64,000 nt of DNA, from the NCBI GenBank assembly GCA_002727195.1, contig PBWH01000005.1, positions 260,665 through 324,664 of the forward strand. Reading direction: 5' to 3'. The DNA is from Gemmatimonadota bacterium (lineage in GTDB: Bacteria; Latescibacterota; UBA2968). Below are positions 35,134 through 45,000 of the stretch, piece by piece. Each line of letters starts with the position of its first letter. Within the stretch, counting starts at the first letter, position 1. The translations under genes were made by a program, and so were the position numbers. Under the pieces are notes generated by a model. The model made no database searches, was not told where the DNA came from, and was given only the letters and a program-made list of their open reading frames with translations.

Positions 35134-35301
35134 CTACGCTTCGACGGCAACCAGTTCCGGTGTAGCGTCAACGCGCTTGCCCTCGAGACGGCGAACCACG
35201 CGGCGGATCATCTCCGAACGCTCGTCATTCCCAATAATCGCATAATAAAGGGCCAGATAGGCAAGTTCGTCTTTTCTCTTCATATCGACGTTGGCAACCA
35301 T
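35134..35301 (-). CDS. Small charged protein of 55 aa, not in ORF track
   Basis: The minus strand encodes MVANVDMKRKDELAYLALYY, then a region beginning RSEMIRRVVRRLEGKRV and ending VAVEA. AGAGGA lies about 7 bases before the ATG. The first half is a predicted amphipathic helix rich in Leu/Tyr, the second half is basic. No known family is recognised. It is convergent with the DegT gene (12 bases between stops). The good ribosome site and protein-like composition favour a real gene, but no homologue can be checked here. Confidence 0.55.
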   Translation of the reverse strand: MVANVDMKRKDELAYLALYYAIIGNDERSEMIRRVVRRLEGKRVDATPELVAVEA

Positions 35302-35615
35302 TGTCTTATCCTCTCTTGACGGTGGTCTTGAATGGTCACGTCTTTTGTCCGCAATCTCTGTGCCATACTCGGTTCAACCAGCGATTTTCCCGACTTTGCC
35401 TTATGAATCAACGGGTTATGCCCTTAGCCGCCCTCCCCGACCGAACGCCCGAACACTTCGATATTGGAATAATTCGTCGAAAATCGCCAACACGGCCGAA
35501 AAATCCGGCACAATATGCCGATCTGTCGGTCCTCTGGGTCTCTTCGACTGATCAGCAGCTGCAGAAATCTCCCCACTGAAATCTGCTCGATCGGCCGCTG
35601 AAGTCGTGGGAACGA
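35302..35615. other. Intergenic region, divergent promoters presumed
   Basis: This 314-base gap separates the small minus-strand gene from the MotE-like gene. ORFs offered here by the track lack ribosome sites and family features. No convincing hairpin, repeat or RNA was seen. It presumably holds promoters for both flanking genes. Confidence 0.5.
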
Positions 35616-36242
35616 ATGAACTTTCGCACCGCCACACTTGTGGTTCTGGGAATGTTTGGCTCATTCGCCGTGGTGATTACGGCGATGATCCTGCTGTTCT
35701 GGTCGCCAAAAGCCAATAAGGCAGCGCTTCAGACGCAGAAAAGCACGATTGCCGCAGCGCCTGAGATCCCCCTCCCTGAGGTGGCGGAGCCCCCACCCGA
35801 CAGAGCCCCTGAGCCGCCGGTTGTTGTTCCGGAACCAGAACCACCGCAATCGGCGCTGGAACAGGTAGCTCCTGCCCCCGTTCCCGAACCATCGCCAAAG
35901 GCGAAAAACATCGACGTGGGGAAGCAGGCCCCCGCGAAACCGACACGGGCACCAGGAAGGGCTACACAGAAGAACCTGCGGGTCGAACAGGACGAGATGA
36001 AGCTGCTCAAGGCGGAAATGCAGCGGCGACTCAACCGGCGTATCCAGATGCGGGAGCGGAAGCTCGATCAACTGGCGCGGCAGTGCGGAAACTTGACCGC
36101 TGGCGAAGCGGTCCAGATACTCGTTGAGTTGGACGACACAGACCTTAAACACGTACTCGAACGGATGGATCGTGAGCAGGCCGTCCAGATAGCCGCACTG
36201 CTCACGCGGCTGGGTCGAAGCGACGCGATATCCATCAAGTGA
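35616..36242 (+). CDS. MotE/MgtE-N-like membrane-anchored protein
   Basis: A 208-residue protein with one N-terminal transmembrane helix (VVLGMFGSFAVVITAMILLF), a long Pro/Glu-rich linker (residues 45-110), a basic coiled coil (KAEMQRRLNRRIQMRERKLDQL), and a C-terminal helical bundle LTAGEAVQILVELDDTDLKHVLERMDREQAVQIAALL. The last part matches the MgtE N-terminal/FliG-like fold found in MotE, a flagellar chaperone. It lies 22 bases before serS, and the FlhB-like fragment follows serS. A flagellar or motor-associated role is inference from this context; no other flagellar gene is in the window. Confidence 0.7.
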   Translation: MNFRTATLVVLGMFGSFAVVITAMILLFWSPKANKAALQTQKSTIAAAPEIPLPEVAEPPPDRAPEPPVVVPEPEPPQSALEQVAPAPVPEPSPKAKNIDVGKQAPAKPTRAPGRATQKNLRVEQDEMKLLKAEMQRRLNRRIQMRERKLDQLARQCGNLTAGEAVQILVELDDTDLKHVLERMDREQAVQIAALLTRLGRSDAISIK

Positions 36243-36264
36243 CCAGGACATTCAGGAGTCAACA

Positions 36265-37554
36265 ATGCTAGACATCAACCTCATCCGGCAGGATCCCGAT
36301 GGCGTGAAGAACGCGCTGCTCAAGCGGATGGACGTACTGAGTTTCGACGAACTGCTCTCGTGGGATCAGCAGAGACGCGAAGCGATCCCCGAAATCGACG
36401 CGCTGCGGGAGAAACGCAACAAGGTCTCCGCCGAAATACCCGCGTTGAAGAAAGAGGGCAAGGACACGACCGAGATCCAGCAGGAGATGCGTGAAGTCTC
36501 GACTCGGATCAAGGATCTGGAGTCCACGTTTACGGATGTAGAAGCCTCGATCAAAACCTTCCTAGAGGGTCTTCCGAACATTCCCGCTGATGATGTACCT
36601 GCCGGCGACAAGGAATCCAATGAAGTCATTCGGACCTTTGGCGAGAAACCTGACCTCAGCTCATTCGAGACGAAAGATCACGTCGACCTCGCCACGAGTC
36701 TTGGCCTGATCGATTACGAACGCGGCGTCAAGATGGGTGGCAACGGGTTTGTCTTGTATCGCGGCGACGGAGCCAGACTCGAGTGGGCGCTCCTCAACTA
36801 CTTCATAGACGAGCATCTCAAGGACGGCTATGAGATGGTCCTCCCGCCCCATCTGTTGATCGAAGAGTGCGGGTTCGCCGCTGGTCAGTTCCCCAAGTTC
36901 AGGGACGACGTCTTCCACATCCAGGGAGACGATGGGGAAGATTCCAAGCACTTCCTCTTACCGACGTCCGAAACCGCTCTGATCAATTTCCATCGCGGTG
37001 AAGTGCTGACCGAAGCTGAGCTACCGAAGAAGTACTTCGCCTACACGCCGTGCTACCGGAAGGAAGCCGGGAGCTACCGCGCGAACGAGCGTGGGATGAT
37101 TCGGTCTCATCAGTTCAACAAGGTCGAAATCTTCCAGTTCACACGTCCCGAAGATTCGGATGCGGCGCTTGAAGAATTAATCGAGAAAGCGGAGCGACTG
37201 GTAAAGGGGCTGGGTCTTCACTACCAGGTCTCGAAGCTGGCGGCTCGTGATTGCAGCGCCTCGATGGCAAAGACCTACGACATCGAAGTCTGGATCCCGA
37301 GTATGGCGGAGTACAAAGAGGTCAGTTCGGCTTCGAACGCGCACAGCTATCAGGCGCGTCGTGGGAACATCCGATTCAAGCGTGAGGACACGCGCAAGAA
37401 CGAGTTCATCCATTCGCTCAACGCGTCCGGCTTGGCGACGAGCCGGTTGTTGCCTGCGATCGTGGAGCAATTCCAGCGAGAAGATGGCAGCGTGGATGTG
37501 CCTGAAGTCTTGCAGAGCCGGATGGGCAAACATCGGCTCGAGCCGGCCGAGTAA
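36265..37554 (+). CDS. serS: Seryl-tRNA synthetase
   Basis: Class II aminoacyl-tRNA synthetase, 429 residues. It begins MLDINLIRQDPDGVKNAL, and the N-terminal tRNA-binding coiled coil runs through residues 30-110. Motif 2 is in TPCYRKEAGSYRANERGMIRSHQFNKVEIF, and motif 3 around NASGLATSRLLPAIVEQFQ. The LPTSETALINFHRGEVL segment is conserved. The start has CAGGAG 7 bases upstream. It separates two flagellar-type genes (MotE-like and FlhB-C-like), unusual company for serS. Confidence 0.97.
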   Translation: MLDINLIRQDPDGVKNALLKRMDVLSFDELLSWDQQRREAIPEIDALREKRNKVSAEIPALKKEGKDTTEIQQEMREVSTRIKDLESTFTDVEASIKTFLEGLPNIPADDVPAGDKESNEVIRTFGEKPDLSSFETKDHVDLATSLGLIDYERGVKMGGNGFVLYRGDGARLEWALLNYFIDEHLKDGYEMVLPPHLLIEECGFAAGQFPKFRDDVFHIQGDDGEDSKHFLLPTSETALINFHRGEVLTEAELPKKYFAYTPCYRKEAGSYRANERGMIRSHQFNKVEIFQFTRPEDSDAALEELIEKAERLVKGLGLHYQVSKLAARDCSASMAKTYDIEVWIPSMAEYKEVSSASNAHSYQARRGNIRFKREDTRKNEFIHSLNASGLATSRLLPAIVEQFQREDGSVDVPEVLQSRMGKHRLEPAE

Positions 37555-37562
37555 CGGACGAC

Positions 37563-37892
37563 GTGTCGGACGTGGATCAAGCGGCGAAAAAGGAACCTGA
37601 GGACAGTCCTCGAAAAACGGCTGCCGCACTCAAGTATCGCCCACCGGAAGACAGCGCCCCCCATCTCGTGGCCAAAGGTAATGGCGAGCTGGCGGAGCGG
37701 ATCATCGAGTTGGCTCGGGAGAACAACATCCCGATCCAGGAAAATCCGGACCTGATCGCCGTCCTCTCCCAGCTAGATCTGAACAAGGAAATCCCGTCCG
37801 AGCTCTACAAGCCGATCGCCGAGATCCTTTCCTTCGTCTACCGCGTCAACGATCAGGCCAAGGAGAGTGGCGACTCGCACCGATCACCCTGA
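37563..37892 (+). CDS. FlhB C-terminal-domain protein (FhlB type), no cleavage motif
   Basis: A 109-residue soluble protein matching the cytoplasmic domain of the flagellar/type III export switch protein FlhB: AAALKYRPPEDSAPHLVAKG, ERIIELARENNIPIQENPDL and LNKEIPSELYKPIAEILSFVYRV. The autocleavage motif NPTH is absent; the matching position reads KTAAALKY. The transmembrane half of FlhB is also absent. Such standalone FlhB-C proteins (FhlB) occur in flagellated bacteria and can substitute for the FlhB C-domain. It follows serS by 8 bases. The rest of the export gate is not in this window. Confidence 0.8.
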   Translation: MSDVDQAAKKEPEDSPRKTAAALKYRPPEDSAPHLVAKGNGELAERIIELARENNIPIQENPDLIAVLSQLDLNKEIPSELYKPIAEILSFVYRVNDQAKESGDSHRSP

Positions 37893-37990
37893 GTGACCCA
37901 ACACGGGAGAAGCTAACAGGTGTTGCATCTACGTAGCATTGTGCGAGTCGTATCGAAGCTTGCCCCACGCCGCGACGAGGGGGACGATCG

Positions 37991-38383
37991 GTGTCCTATT
38001 CCGCCAGCATCCTAACCGATCGCTGCATCCCGTCCCCCCCGACAGAGGCCGACAGACCGCACCTCTCCGGTCTCCGCACGGACCCGGTTGGCCGACGGTT
38101 CCTCAGGGGACCCATATCCGAGGACAAAATCGACAGTATTGTCGACAAGATCCTGAAACCTTCCGGACCCAACCGATACTGGTCGGTCCACCGCCAATCA
38201 GATCAAGCCTTCCTTGGCCAAATCTCGATCACCCCACACCACGACAGCTCTGACTCGGAAATTTCCTACCAGTTTCTCCCCAAGTCCTGGGGCTCTGGCT
38301 TCGCGACCGAGAGTGTCGCCTCTGTCGTCCGCCACACATTCGGCGACCAACAGGCTGTGTATTCGATAACAAGATCGGGCTGA
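37991..38383 (+). pseudogene. Truncated GNAT-family N-acetyltransferase
   Basis: The 130-residue frame begins at a GTG with GGGGG 8 bases upstream. It matches RimJ/RimL-type acetyltransferases: ILTDRCIPSPPTEADRPHLSGL, GLISITP-like strand (FLGQISITPHH), ISYQFLPKSWGSGFATESV and HTFGD. The acetyl-CoA-binding loop region is reached, but the protein stops there and lacks the C-terminal part (normally another 40-60 residues) that completes the fold. No continuation in other frames was found. It is most likely a remnant. It lies between the FlhB-like gene and a terminator. Confidence 0.55.
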
Positions 38384-38413
38384 CTTACACCCTCTTCCGA
38401 TCCCGCTGTGCAT

Positions 38414-38444
38414 AGAAAAAGCCCCGGCTTCACGGCCGAGGCTT
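38414..38444 (-). terminator. Terminator after the AhbA/B-like gene
   Basis: AAGCCTCGGC and GCCGGGGCTT form a stem (one mismatch) with a 6-base loop on the minus strand, followed by TTTTTC. It lies 36 bases past the stop of the AhbA/B-like gene. Confidence 0.75.
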
Positions 38445-38479
38445 GCCCTGTTCTTTTCGTGTTTTGGTGCCTTAGTGGT

Positions 38480-39610
38480 TCACGCTTCCATCGTCTCCAC
38501 ATCCACACCAATCGACGCACACCACTCCTGGTAAACTGTCGGCGAAATCTCTGACGGCTTGATCTCGCTGCGCCCGCCCCAGAACACATTCGTGTAACCC
38601 AACGGGATGCCACACGCCGCGAGATGATCGTCGATCGCTTGCTTGTGCTCGAACACCCGTTTCCGCTCCATCCCGTGGACCACGCCCATGATGTTGACGT
38701 TCCCGAACTCGGGACCGCCTTCGCGCCAGTAGCAGTGCGTCATGATGTGATGACGTCCCACCTCGCGCCCGGCCTCGATCTCACGACCCTCGGGGACAGC
38801 CCAGTGGAACAGCGCATTATAGCGTGTCACGCGCTCGCCCGTCGTGAGCTCCTTCGAATGCTCGAGGAATGTGGAGAAGCGGCCGACAACTTTTCGAGCC
38901 TGGAGATCTTCAGCAACTTCGAAAAATTGCTCGATCGGCAGCCCCGCCTCTTCGGCGCGGTTTGCCCAAGGATCATCCTGGAGCTCGGCCGGTGCGAACT
39001 CGCGCTTAAGCGCCATCACCACCTGCCAATCCAGGTCCGACAACTCGACCACTTCCACCTGACGCGGCTCGGCCGGCTGTTCCGCCCTATCGCCCGGCTC
39101 CATCGACCGACGTCGAACGTGCCCGACACCCAACGCGAAGATGCTCTTCGCAGGCATCAGCCTGAACGCTTCGGCTCCCGTCTTCTCGCACAGCAACTCG
39201 CAATGCTTCTCGAGCGAATACGGCTTGGGTACTTTGATCGTCGTCCACAGCCGGTAACGGGCGCCAGTCTTCCCTTCATCCGTCGTCCGAATCACAACGT
39301 GACCCGAGAACGGATCCTGCTGGAACATACAGTCGAAAATCTCGTTCAGCCGTGCCTCTGGCACCTTCCAGGCGACCAGCGCGCCCGGGGCCAGATTCGT
39401 GGCCATTAATGTCTGTCGAACGCGCCGAATCGTACCACCTTCCAGCATCGCCCGAATGCGCGTCACCACATCGTCCGCCGACACGCCGGCCTGCTTCGCG
39501 ATACTACGAATCGGATTCCGATAAAACCCTTGCATCTTGTCCTCAGAAACGGACAGGATCCGGGCATTCAGTGGATCATCGGTAGCTATGGGAATCGTAT
39601 CAACAGACAC
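38480..39610 (-). CDS. Tandem AhbA/AhbB-like (siroheme decarboxylase family) protein
   Basis: A 376-residue protein with two repeated modules, each like an Lrp/AsnC helix-turn-helix plus ligand domain. Module 1 (about 10-165) starts DPLNARILSVSEDKMQGFYRNPIRSIAKQAG and contains GARYRLWTTIKVP. Module 2 (about 190-340) contains LDWQVVMALKREFA, RYNALFHWAVPEG, IMTHCYWRE and NVNIMGVVHG. These resemble the AhbA/AhbB and NirD/L/G/H proteins, which decarboxylate siroheme for alternative haem or haem d1 synthesis. Normally A and B are separate; here they would be fused. No nir, ahb or cyt cd1 gene is nearby. A GTG start is used. A regulatory role cannot be excluded. Confidence 0.75.
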   Translation of the reverse strand: MSVDTIPIATDDPLNARILSVSEDKMQGFYRNPIRSIAKQAGVSADDVVTRIRAMLEGGTIRRVRQTLMATNLAPGALVAWKVPEARLNEIFDCMFQQDPFSGHVVIRTTDEGKTGARYRLWTTIKVPKPYSLEKHCELLCEKTGAEAFRLMPAKSIFALGVGHVRRRSMEPGDRAEQPAEPRQVEVVELSDLDWQVVMALKREFAPAELQDDPWANRAEEAGLPIEQFFEVAEDLQARKVVGRFSTFLEHSKELTTGERVTRYNALFHWAVPEGREIEAGREVGRHHIMTHCYWREGGPEFGNVNIMGVVHGMERKRVFEHKQAIDDHLAACGIPLGYTNVFWGGRSEIKPSEISPTVYQEWCASIGVDVETMEA

Positions 39611-39630
39611 GGGTTGCTTCTGACTTTCGA

Positions 39631-40290
39631 CTAATCTTCGAGATCGGCGTGCGAGTTCACGATCCGAGTCACGAGACCGTATTCGACCGCCTCTTCCGCC
39701 GACATCCAGTAGTCGCGGTCCGTATCCTGCGAGACCTTCTCGATCGGCTGACCCGTTTCGCGCGCATACAGCTCGTTGATGAGACGCCGCGTTTTCAGCA
39801 CCTGCTCGGCGGTGCGCTTGACGTCTTCGGCCACGCCATACGAGCGGATCGACGGCTGATGGATCATGATGCGCGCATTCGGGAACGCGAGTCGATCCTC
39901 TTTCTCTGCCGCCAGCATAATGACCGTCGCCGCGCTCGCAGACAGCCCTGTGCTGATGATCTTCACCCGCGGGCGAACGAAACGGATCGTGTCGTAGATG
40001 GCATATCCATCGAACACGCTGCCACCGGGCGAGTTGATGAAAATCTTGATCGGCTCTTCCGGATCCTCGTGGTCGAGATACAGCAACTGGGCCGTGATGC
40101 GTGCGGTCAACTTGTGATCGACCGGATCGGAGATCAGGACCGTCCGGGCCTTGATCAGGCTGCGGCCGAGAAACTCGCCGTCGCGAGAGCCCTTTTCGTC
40201 GTCCTCCTCCTCTTCCTCGTCATCCATACGAATGGCGTCGGGAGCCGAACTCTTCAGGTCTTCCTCGGGCCAATTCCGATCGTCGAACAT
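39631..40290 (-). CDS. clpP: ClpP-family serine protease
   Basis: Caseinolytic protease subunit of 219 residues. The catalytic triad is present: Ser119 in GLSASAATV, His144 in MIHQPS, and Asp193 in TDRDYWMSAEEA. IFINSPGGSVFDGYAIYD is the conserved strand. The N-terminus has an unusual acidic stretch MDDEEEEEDDEK (about residues 22-33) absent from normal ClpP, and the Ser motif differs from the common AASMG. These suggest a divergent or second ClpP paralogue. The ORF opens at 40335; the ATG at 40290 has AGGAAGGAA 6 bases ahead and is preferred. No ClpX or trigger factor adjoins. Confidence 0.9.
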   Translation of the reverse strand: MFDDRNWPEEDLKSSAPDAIRMDDEEEEEDDEKGSRDGEFLGRSLIKARTVLISDPVDHKLTARITAQLLYLDHEDPEEPIKIFINSPGGSVFDGYAIYDTIRFVRPRVKIISTGLSASAATVIMLAAEKEDRLAFPNARIMIHQPSIRSYGVAEDVKRTAEQVLKTRRLINELYARETGQPIEKVSQDTDRDYWMSAEEAVEYGLVTRIVNSHADLED

Positions 40291-40466
40291 TGGGACTTCC
40301 TTCCTCATAGCGAGCCTTAAAATGACTGATGTCACAGCACCGCTGTGGCACTCTGAAAAGCGGATTCAATGTATCCGATCGATCTGTCTAAGTCAAGCGG
40401 CGTAAGGCTTTACGGGGACTTACACACCTTGACGGTGGTGCTCCGGAACAGGTAACTTTCGACCCG

Positions 40467-41744
40467 ATGGCTGGTCATGCACCCAAACTGAGACCTCGTG
40501 AAGAAGCGGTCCGTATCCTCGGCCTCGTAGACGAGGGCGCCCACGCCGATGCCCTCCTGGCGAGTCACACAACCCAGGATCCGGATGCCCGTTTGCTGCG
40601 CGAGATCGTACTCGGCACTTTGACCTGGCGGGGACGGCTGGACCATCACCTGGATACCTACCTCAAGCGACCGATCGATCGGCAGAAACGACCGGTGAGG
40701 GACCTCCTCAGGTCCGGCGCTTACCAAATTTTGTTTCTCGACCGGGTTCCCGCCTACGCCATCGTTTCCGAGTGCGTCAGCCTCGCGCGTAGGCACGGGA
40801 AAGGCGTGTCCGGGATGGTCAACGCAGTACTGAGAGGATTGGCCGAGGGTCGACGAGAGGTCGTCATACCATCCATTGATTCGGACCCTGTGAAGCATCT
40901 AGCCATCGAACACGCCCACCCTGCCTGGCTCGTGAAACGATGGGTCGAGCGATTCGGAATCGAGCCGACACAAGACCTCTGCCGCGCGGCCAACGTGAAA
41001 CCGCCCCCGACCATCCGCGTAAACGAGCGCAGGACCGATCAGGATAGTCTCCGAACCGAGTTGGCAGACGGTGGGCACGAAGCGGTTCCCGTGGAGGGGC
41101 TTCCGGGCTACCTCACAGTCGGGGCCCCAAGGGGTCTCTTCGACACAGACAGCTTCCACAGGGGCGACTTTACGGTCCAGGGACCTGGAGCAGGACGGGT
41201 TTCCCGACTCCTGAAGACAGCGGAGGGCGACACCGTTCTGGATGTCTGCGCGGCCCCTGGTGGCAAATCGACCGCCGCGGCAGCCAAACCCGGAGTCCGA
41301 GTCGTTGCAGCGGATGTCAGCCTCGATCGCTTGAGAAGACTCGACCAGAATCGGACTCGTCTCGGTCTCGATATCCCGCTCCTGGCGGCCGATGCGAGGC
41401 TGCTCCCTTTCAGAAATACCTTCGACCACGTCCTCGTCGATGCCCCTTGCACGGGTCTGGGCACGCTCTCCCGCCATCCCGAGATCCGCTGGCACCGTGT
41501 TCAGGAGGACATCGCCCGAATGGCCCGGCTTCAGAGAGACATCCTGGTCTCCGCATCGACGGCGGTCTCCCCGGGCGGATCCCTCGTCTATACGACGTGT
41601 ACCACAGAGCCCGAAGAAAACGAATGGGTTGTCGAAAACTTCCTCGAATCACACCCAGAATTCGCCGCCGAGGAAAGTCTTTACGTCCTCCCCGATACGG
41701 ATGGAACAGACGGCGCATTCGGCGTCCGCCTCCGAAGATCCTGA
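40467..41744 (+). CDS. rsmB: 16S rRNA (cytosine-967-C5)-methyltransferase
   Basis: SAM-dependent methyltransferase of the Sun/Fmu type, 425 residues. The N-terminal NusB-like domain (residues 10-140) includes LREIVLGTLTWRGRLDHHL and RDLLRSGAYQILFLDRVPAYAIVSE. The C-terminal Rossmann domain has VLDVCAAPGGKSTAAAA (SAM loop), VAADVS, VLVDAPCTGLGTLSRHPEIRW (first catalytic Cys) and LVYTTCTTEPEENEWV (second Cys). It is divergent from clpP with a 176-base gap for both promoters. Confidence 0.95.
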   Translation: MAGHAPKLRPREEAVRILGLVDEGAHADALLASHTTQDPDARLLREIVLGTLTWRGRLDHHLDTYLKRPIDRQKRPVRDLLRSGAYQILFLDRVPAYAIVSECVSLARRHGKGVSGMVNAVLRGLAEGRREVVIPSIDSDPVKHLAIEHAHPAWLVKRWVERFGIEPTQDLCRAANVKPPPTIRVNERRTDQDSLRTELADGGHEAVPVEGLPGYLTVGAPRGLFDTDSFHRGDFTVQGPGAGRVSRLLKTAEGDTVLDVCAAPGGKSTAAAAKPGVRVVAADVSLDRLRRLDQNRTRLGLDIPLLAADARLLPFRNTFDHVLVDAPCTGLGTLSRHPEIRWHRVQEDIARMARLQRDILVSASTAVSPGGSLVYTTCTTEPEENEWVVENFLESHPEFAAEESLYVLPDTDGTDGAFGVRLRRS

Positions 41745-42064
41745 GGGTCAGGGCCTTGCCTTGCTAGCGATTCGGCTTACCGCTGCGCCGAACAAAGTTC
41801 GGGGAGGAAGGCAGATATTCTCCTCTTCCACACGCGGGAGAGGAAGTTTGTGTTGCGCACGAACCAGGCCTATTCCCATCGCAGACTTCCCTGAACTCTG
41901 GCTTCATCCTGGCCTTTCCCTGGCTCTTTCCCAGAAAAAGAGGCTACATTTTCGGTGTGAGGACACGTGAACAGCCCCCAAAACCCCTCACGTAAACACC
42001 AAAAGTGCCGATAAGTTTTATGGATATATCCGTCTGACAGACCGAAACACCGATATCGGACCAG
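41745..42064. other. Intergenic region before the giant TPR gene
   Basis: This 320-base gap contains a short hairpin (CCGAAC/GTTCGG, 3-base loop). The shadow ORFs here are not credible. It presumably carries the promoter of the TPR gene, though no matched -35/-10 pair stood out. Confidence 0.45.
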
Positions 42065-45000
42065 ATGAAAAGACTCCCCCAAATCCTGCTTATCTGCATG
42101 CTTCTGCTGGTTTCCGCGGCGCATTCAGGCGCCCAGCAGCAGGCATCCGTCGCCATCTTCCCGTTCGGATCGCTCTCCAGTGGGGATCGATGGATCACCA
42201 CTGGTCTGCCCCGTGATCTCGTCGAGAAGCTCATCCGTACGCCTGAACTGCGGCCTGTTCCACTCGATCGCATCGACGAACAACTGGCCGCCGTAGTGCC
42301 AAAAAAATCGAAAGGTCCCGCCTGGCTGGCCCCATCCGTGCAAAGAAAGGTCGGTGAATGGCTGGAAGCGGACCTGATCCTGACCGGCGCGGTGGGTGCC
42401 TCGAACAGTCGTAGATCGGCGCGGGACTTCCTGGGCGGCCTGTCGATCGTGCCCTCCGTCACGCCCGAGGGTTCCGAGGTCTGGATCGCCGCCCAACTGA
42501 TCGATGTCCACCGCGGTGTCGCCATATCCTGGGCATTCGCGGAGGGCAGCCGTGAGGGATTCTTCGAGCTCCAGGCCGCCATCTACCTCCAGATCATCTC
42601 GGACCTGGGCATCGACCCCGGTACGATGCCGCGTGGAACGGTCGGTCGGCCAACCGAGTTTTCGGCCGCATACAAGACCACGCTGGAAGCGGAAGACATC
42701 CTGCTAGAGGAGCGAGAGGCCAAACACCACGAAAAGCAGTGGCGTCGTGCGATCAAGAAGTTGGAAAAGTCGCTGAAAATCGATCCGAGCTACGCGAAAA
42801 CATACACCTTGCTTGGGCGCGCCTATCAGCGTCAGGGACAACTGGACGGCGCGCTCGCTGCATTCGGTCAGTCTTCCGCGCTGGACCCGAACTACGTCGA
42901 GCCCCGGATGGCCATCGCCGATTTCGCGAAAATGGCCGGAGACACGCATGCCGAAATGCGCGCGCTCGACTCGGTGTTGGAGGCCGCATCTTGGGACGAC
43001 ACCGCCCTCGATCGGATGGGGCAGGCCTACGAACGGCTTGGCCAAACGGAACGGGCCGCCCACTACTACGACCGCGCCATCCGACTGTCCGACGGTGAAC
43101 CTGACCGGCTGTATCGAGCGGGTTCGGTGAAAGTCAGCCTGGGCGAGTTCGATAAAGCCATCGAATATCTCGACCGTGCCGTTGCCCGTCTGCCGGGCGA
43201 GTCGCCGTATCACGTCATGCTGACTAGGGCCTACACACGTGCAGGTTATCTGGATCAGGCGCAGGCGACACTCCAGACAGCAGTGGACATCGGCGTCGAG
43301 TCAACGGACCTGTGGCTGGCCGCTGGAGAACTCGCGCTGGAGAAGAAGGACTATGCGGCGGCGGAGTCGGCTTTCGCCCACGTATTAGAACTTCAGCCGG
43401 GGCGGATGGATGCGCGACTGATGGTTGCGCGGTTGCGAGTGCTCCGTGGAGATCATCACGCAGCGATCGAGGCCTACAACGCCGCCATCGCCGACGGCAT
43501 TCCGCTCGAAGACATCGTCGAGCCGTTGGCGAAGGCATTTGCCGGTGCGGGTGAGAAAGACAAGGCAGAAGAGCTGTATCGCAAAGCGCTGTCGAACCAG
43601 CCCGACAACGTGGACTGGCTCCTCGCGCGTTCCCGGATTCTGATCGAGTCGATGCGGCACGCGGAGGCCATTCCACCGCTGCGTCGCCTACGCGAACTGC
43701 ACTTGGATCACCTGGACGCGACCGAATGGCTTGCCGGAGCGTATGCCGTTGTGGGCAACGACGCTGAGGCCATCCGCCTGTATCGAGCCCTGCTCGTGTC
43801 ATCGCCCGAACTCAGCCACGTCTACGTCAGACTCGGTGAGTTGAACTATCGCGTCCGGAATTTCGAGTCCGCTCGCAATGCCTATGAAGACGCGATTAGC
43901 GCCGGACTGGGCACGTCGGATGTCTACGCAGGTCTTGGACTTTCGGAGGAGGAGCTGCGTCGCTATCGCAGCGCGAGAACGGCCTATCAGAACGCCCTGG
44001 ACCGGGATCGAACGAACGCGATTGCCCGTGCCGGTTTGCACCGTATGCGATCGAAGATCCGCACGCCGCGCCGCGAGCCTTCGGCGGCGGAGTGGGCGCA
44101 ACGGGGCCACAACCGGATGGACAGCGGCGATATCGAGGGCGCGATCAATGCCTTCGAACGGTCGATCGCGAAGCGTGGGAACAATGCGCGTGTACTGAAC
44201 GACCTGGGGCTGGCCTACGCGATGATAGGGGACACGGGTCGTGCCCGGATCGCGTTCGAAAAAGCGGAGCAAGCGGACCCATCTACCGAGACCGCTTACA
44301 ATCTCGGTCGGCTGAGCTTCCAGGAAGGGAAGCCGTCTGAGGCGATGTTGAATTATCAGATTGTGCTTCAGCGCGACGCCACCTTCCTGACGGCTGCCCT
44401 GAACCTTTCAGCCCTCCAGGCGAGTGCGGGGGACGCCGGAAGCGCGATACAGACCCTGAGCGACATCCGTGAACACTATCCGGAGAGCGGTGCGGTCACA
44501 ATCAGCCTTGCGAACGCGTACTTCCAGTCGGGCGAGCTCGATCGAGCGGCGAGACTGTATCGGGAAGCGACAGGAATCGCAAATGGTGCGGCCGATGCGC
44601 ACATCGGCCTGGGTAATGTCTCACTGTGTCAGGGAGACACGACAAGCGCTGCAGATCACTATCAGCAGGCGATCGCTTCGGCGCCGGACAACCCGGACGC
44701 ACGCGTCAACCTGGGAACGGTCCTGATTCAGCAGGGCCGGTATGACGAGGCAGTGCTCGAGTTTCAGCGCGCCCTCGAGTTGAACCCGTCAGACCTGGCG
44801 CTATACCTGAATTTGGCTGTGCTCTACTACCACACAGAGCAGTATCCTGAGTCCTTGGAATACTGCCGCGCCGTCATCGAACAGGATGCATCGGTCGTGG
44901 AAGCACAGCGTCTTATCGGGGATATCGCGATGGCCACGGAGGAGTATCAGTTGGCCGTGGATACCTACGGGGCGGTTCTCCTGCAGGACAGTGGCGACCT

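Noticed and set aside
35500-35530. Possible sigma-54 promoter (GGCAC..TGCC)
   Set aside because: The GG and GC elements are two bases too close for the -24/-12 spacing.
35301-35579. 92-aa ORF in the gap before the MotE-like gene
   Set aside because: No ribosome site, low-complexity composition, and it starts at the antisense start of the small minus-strand gene.
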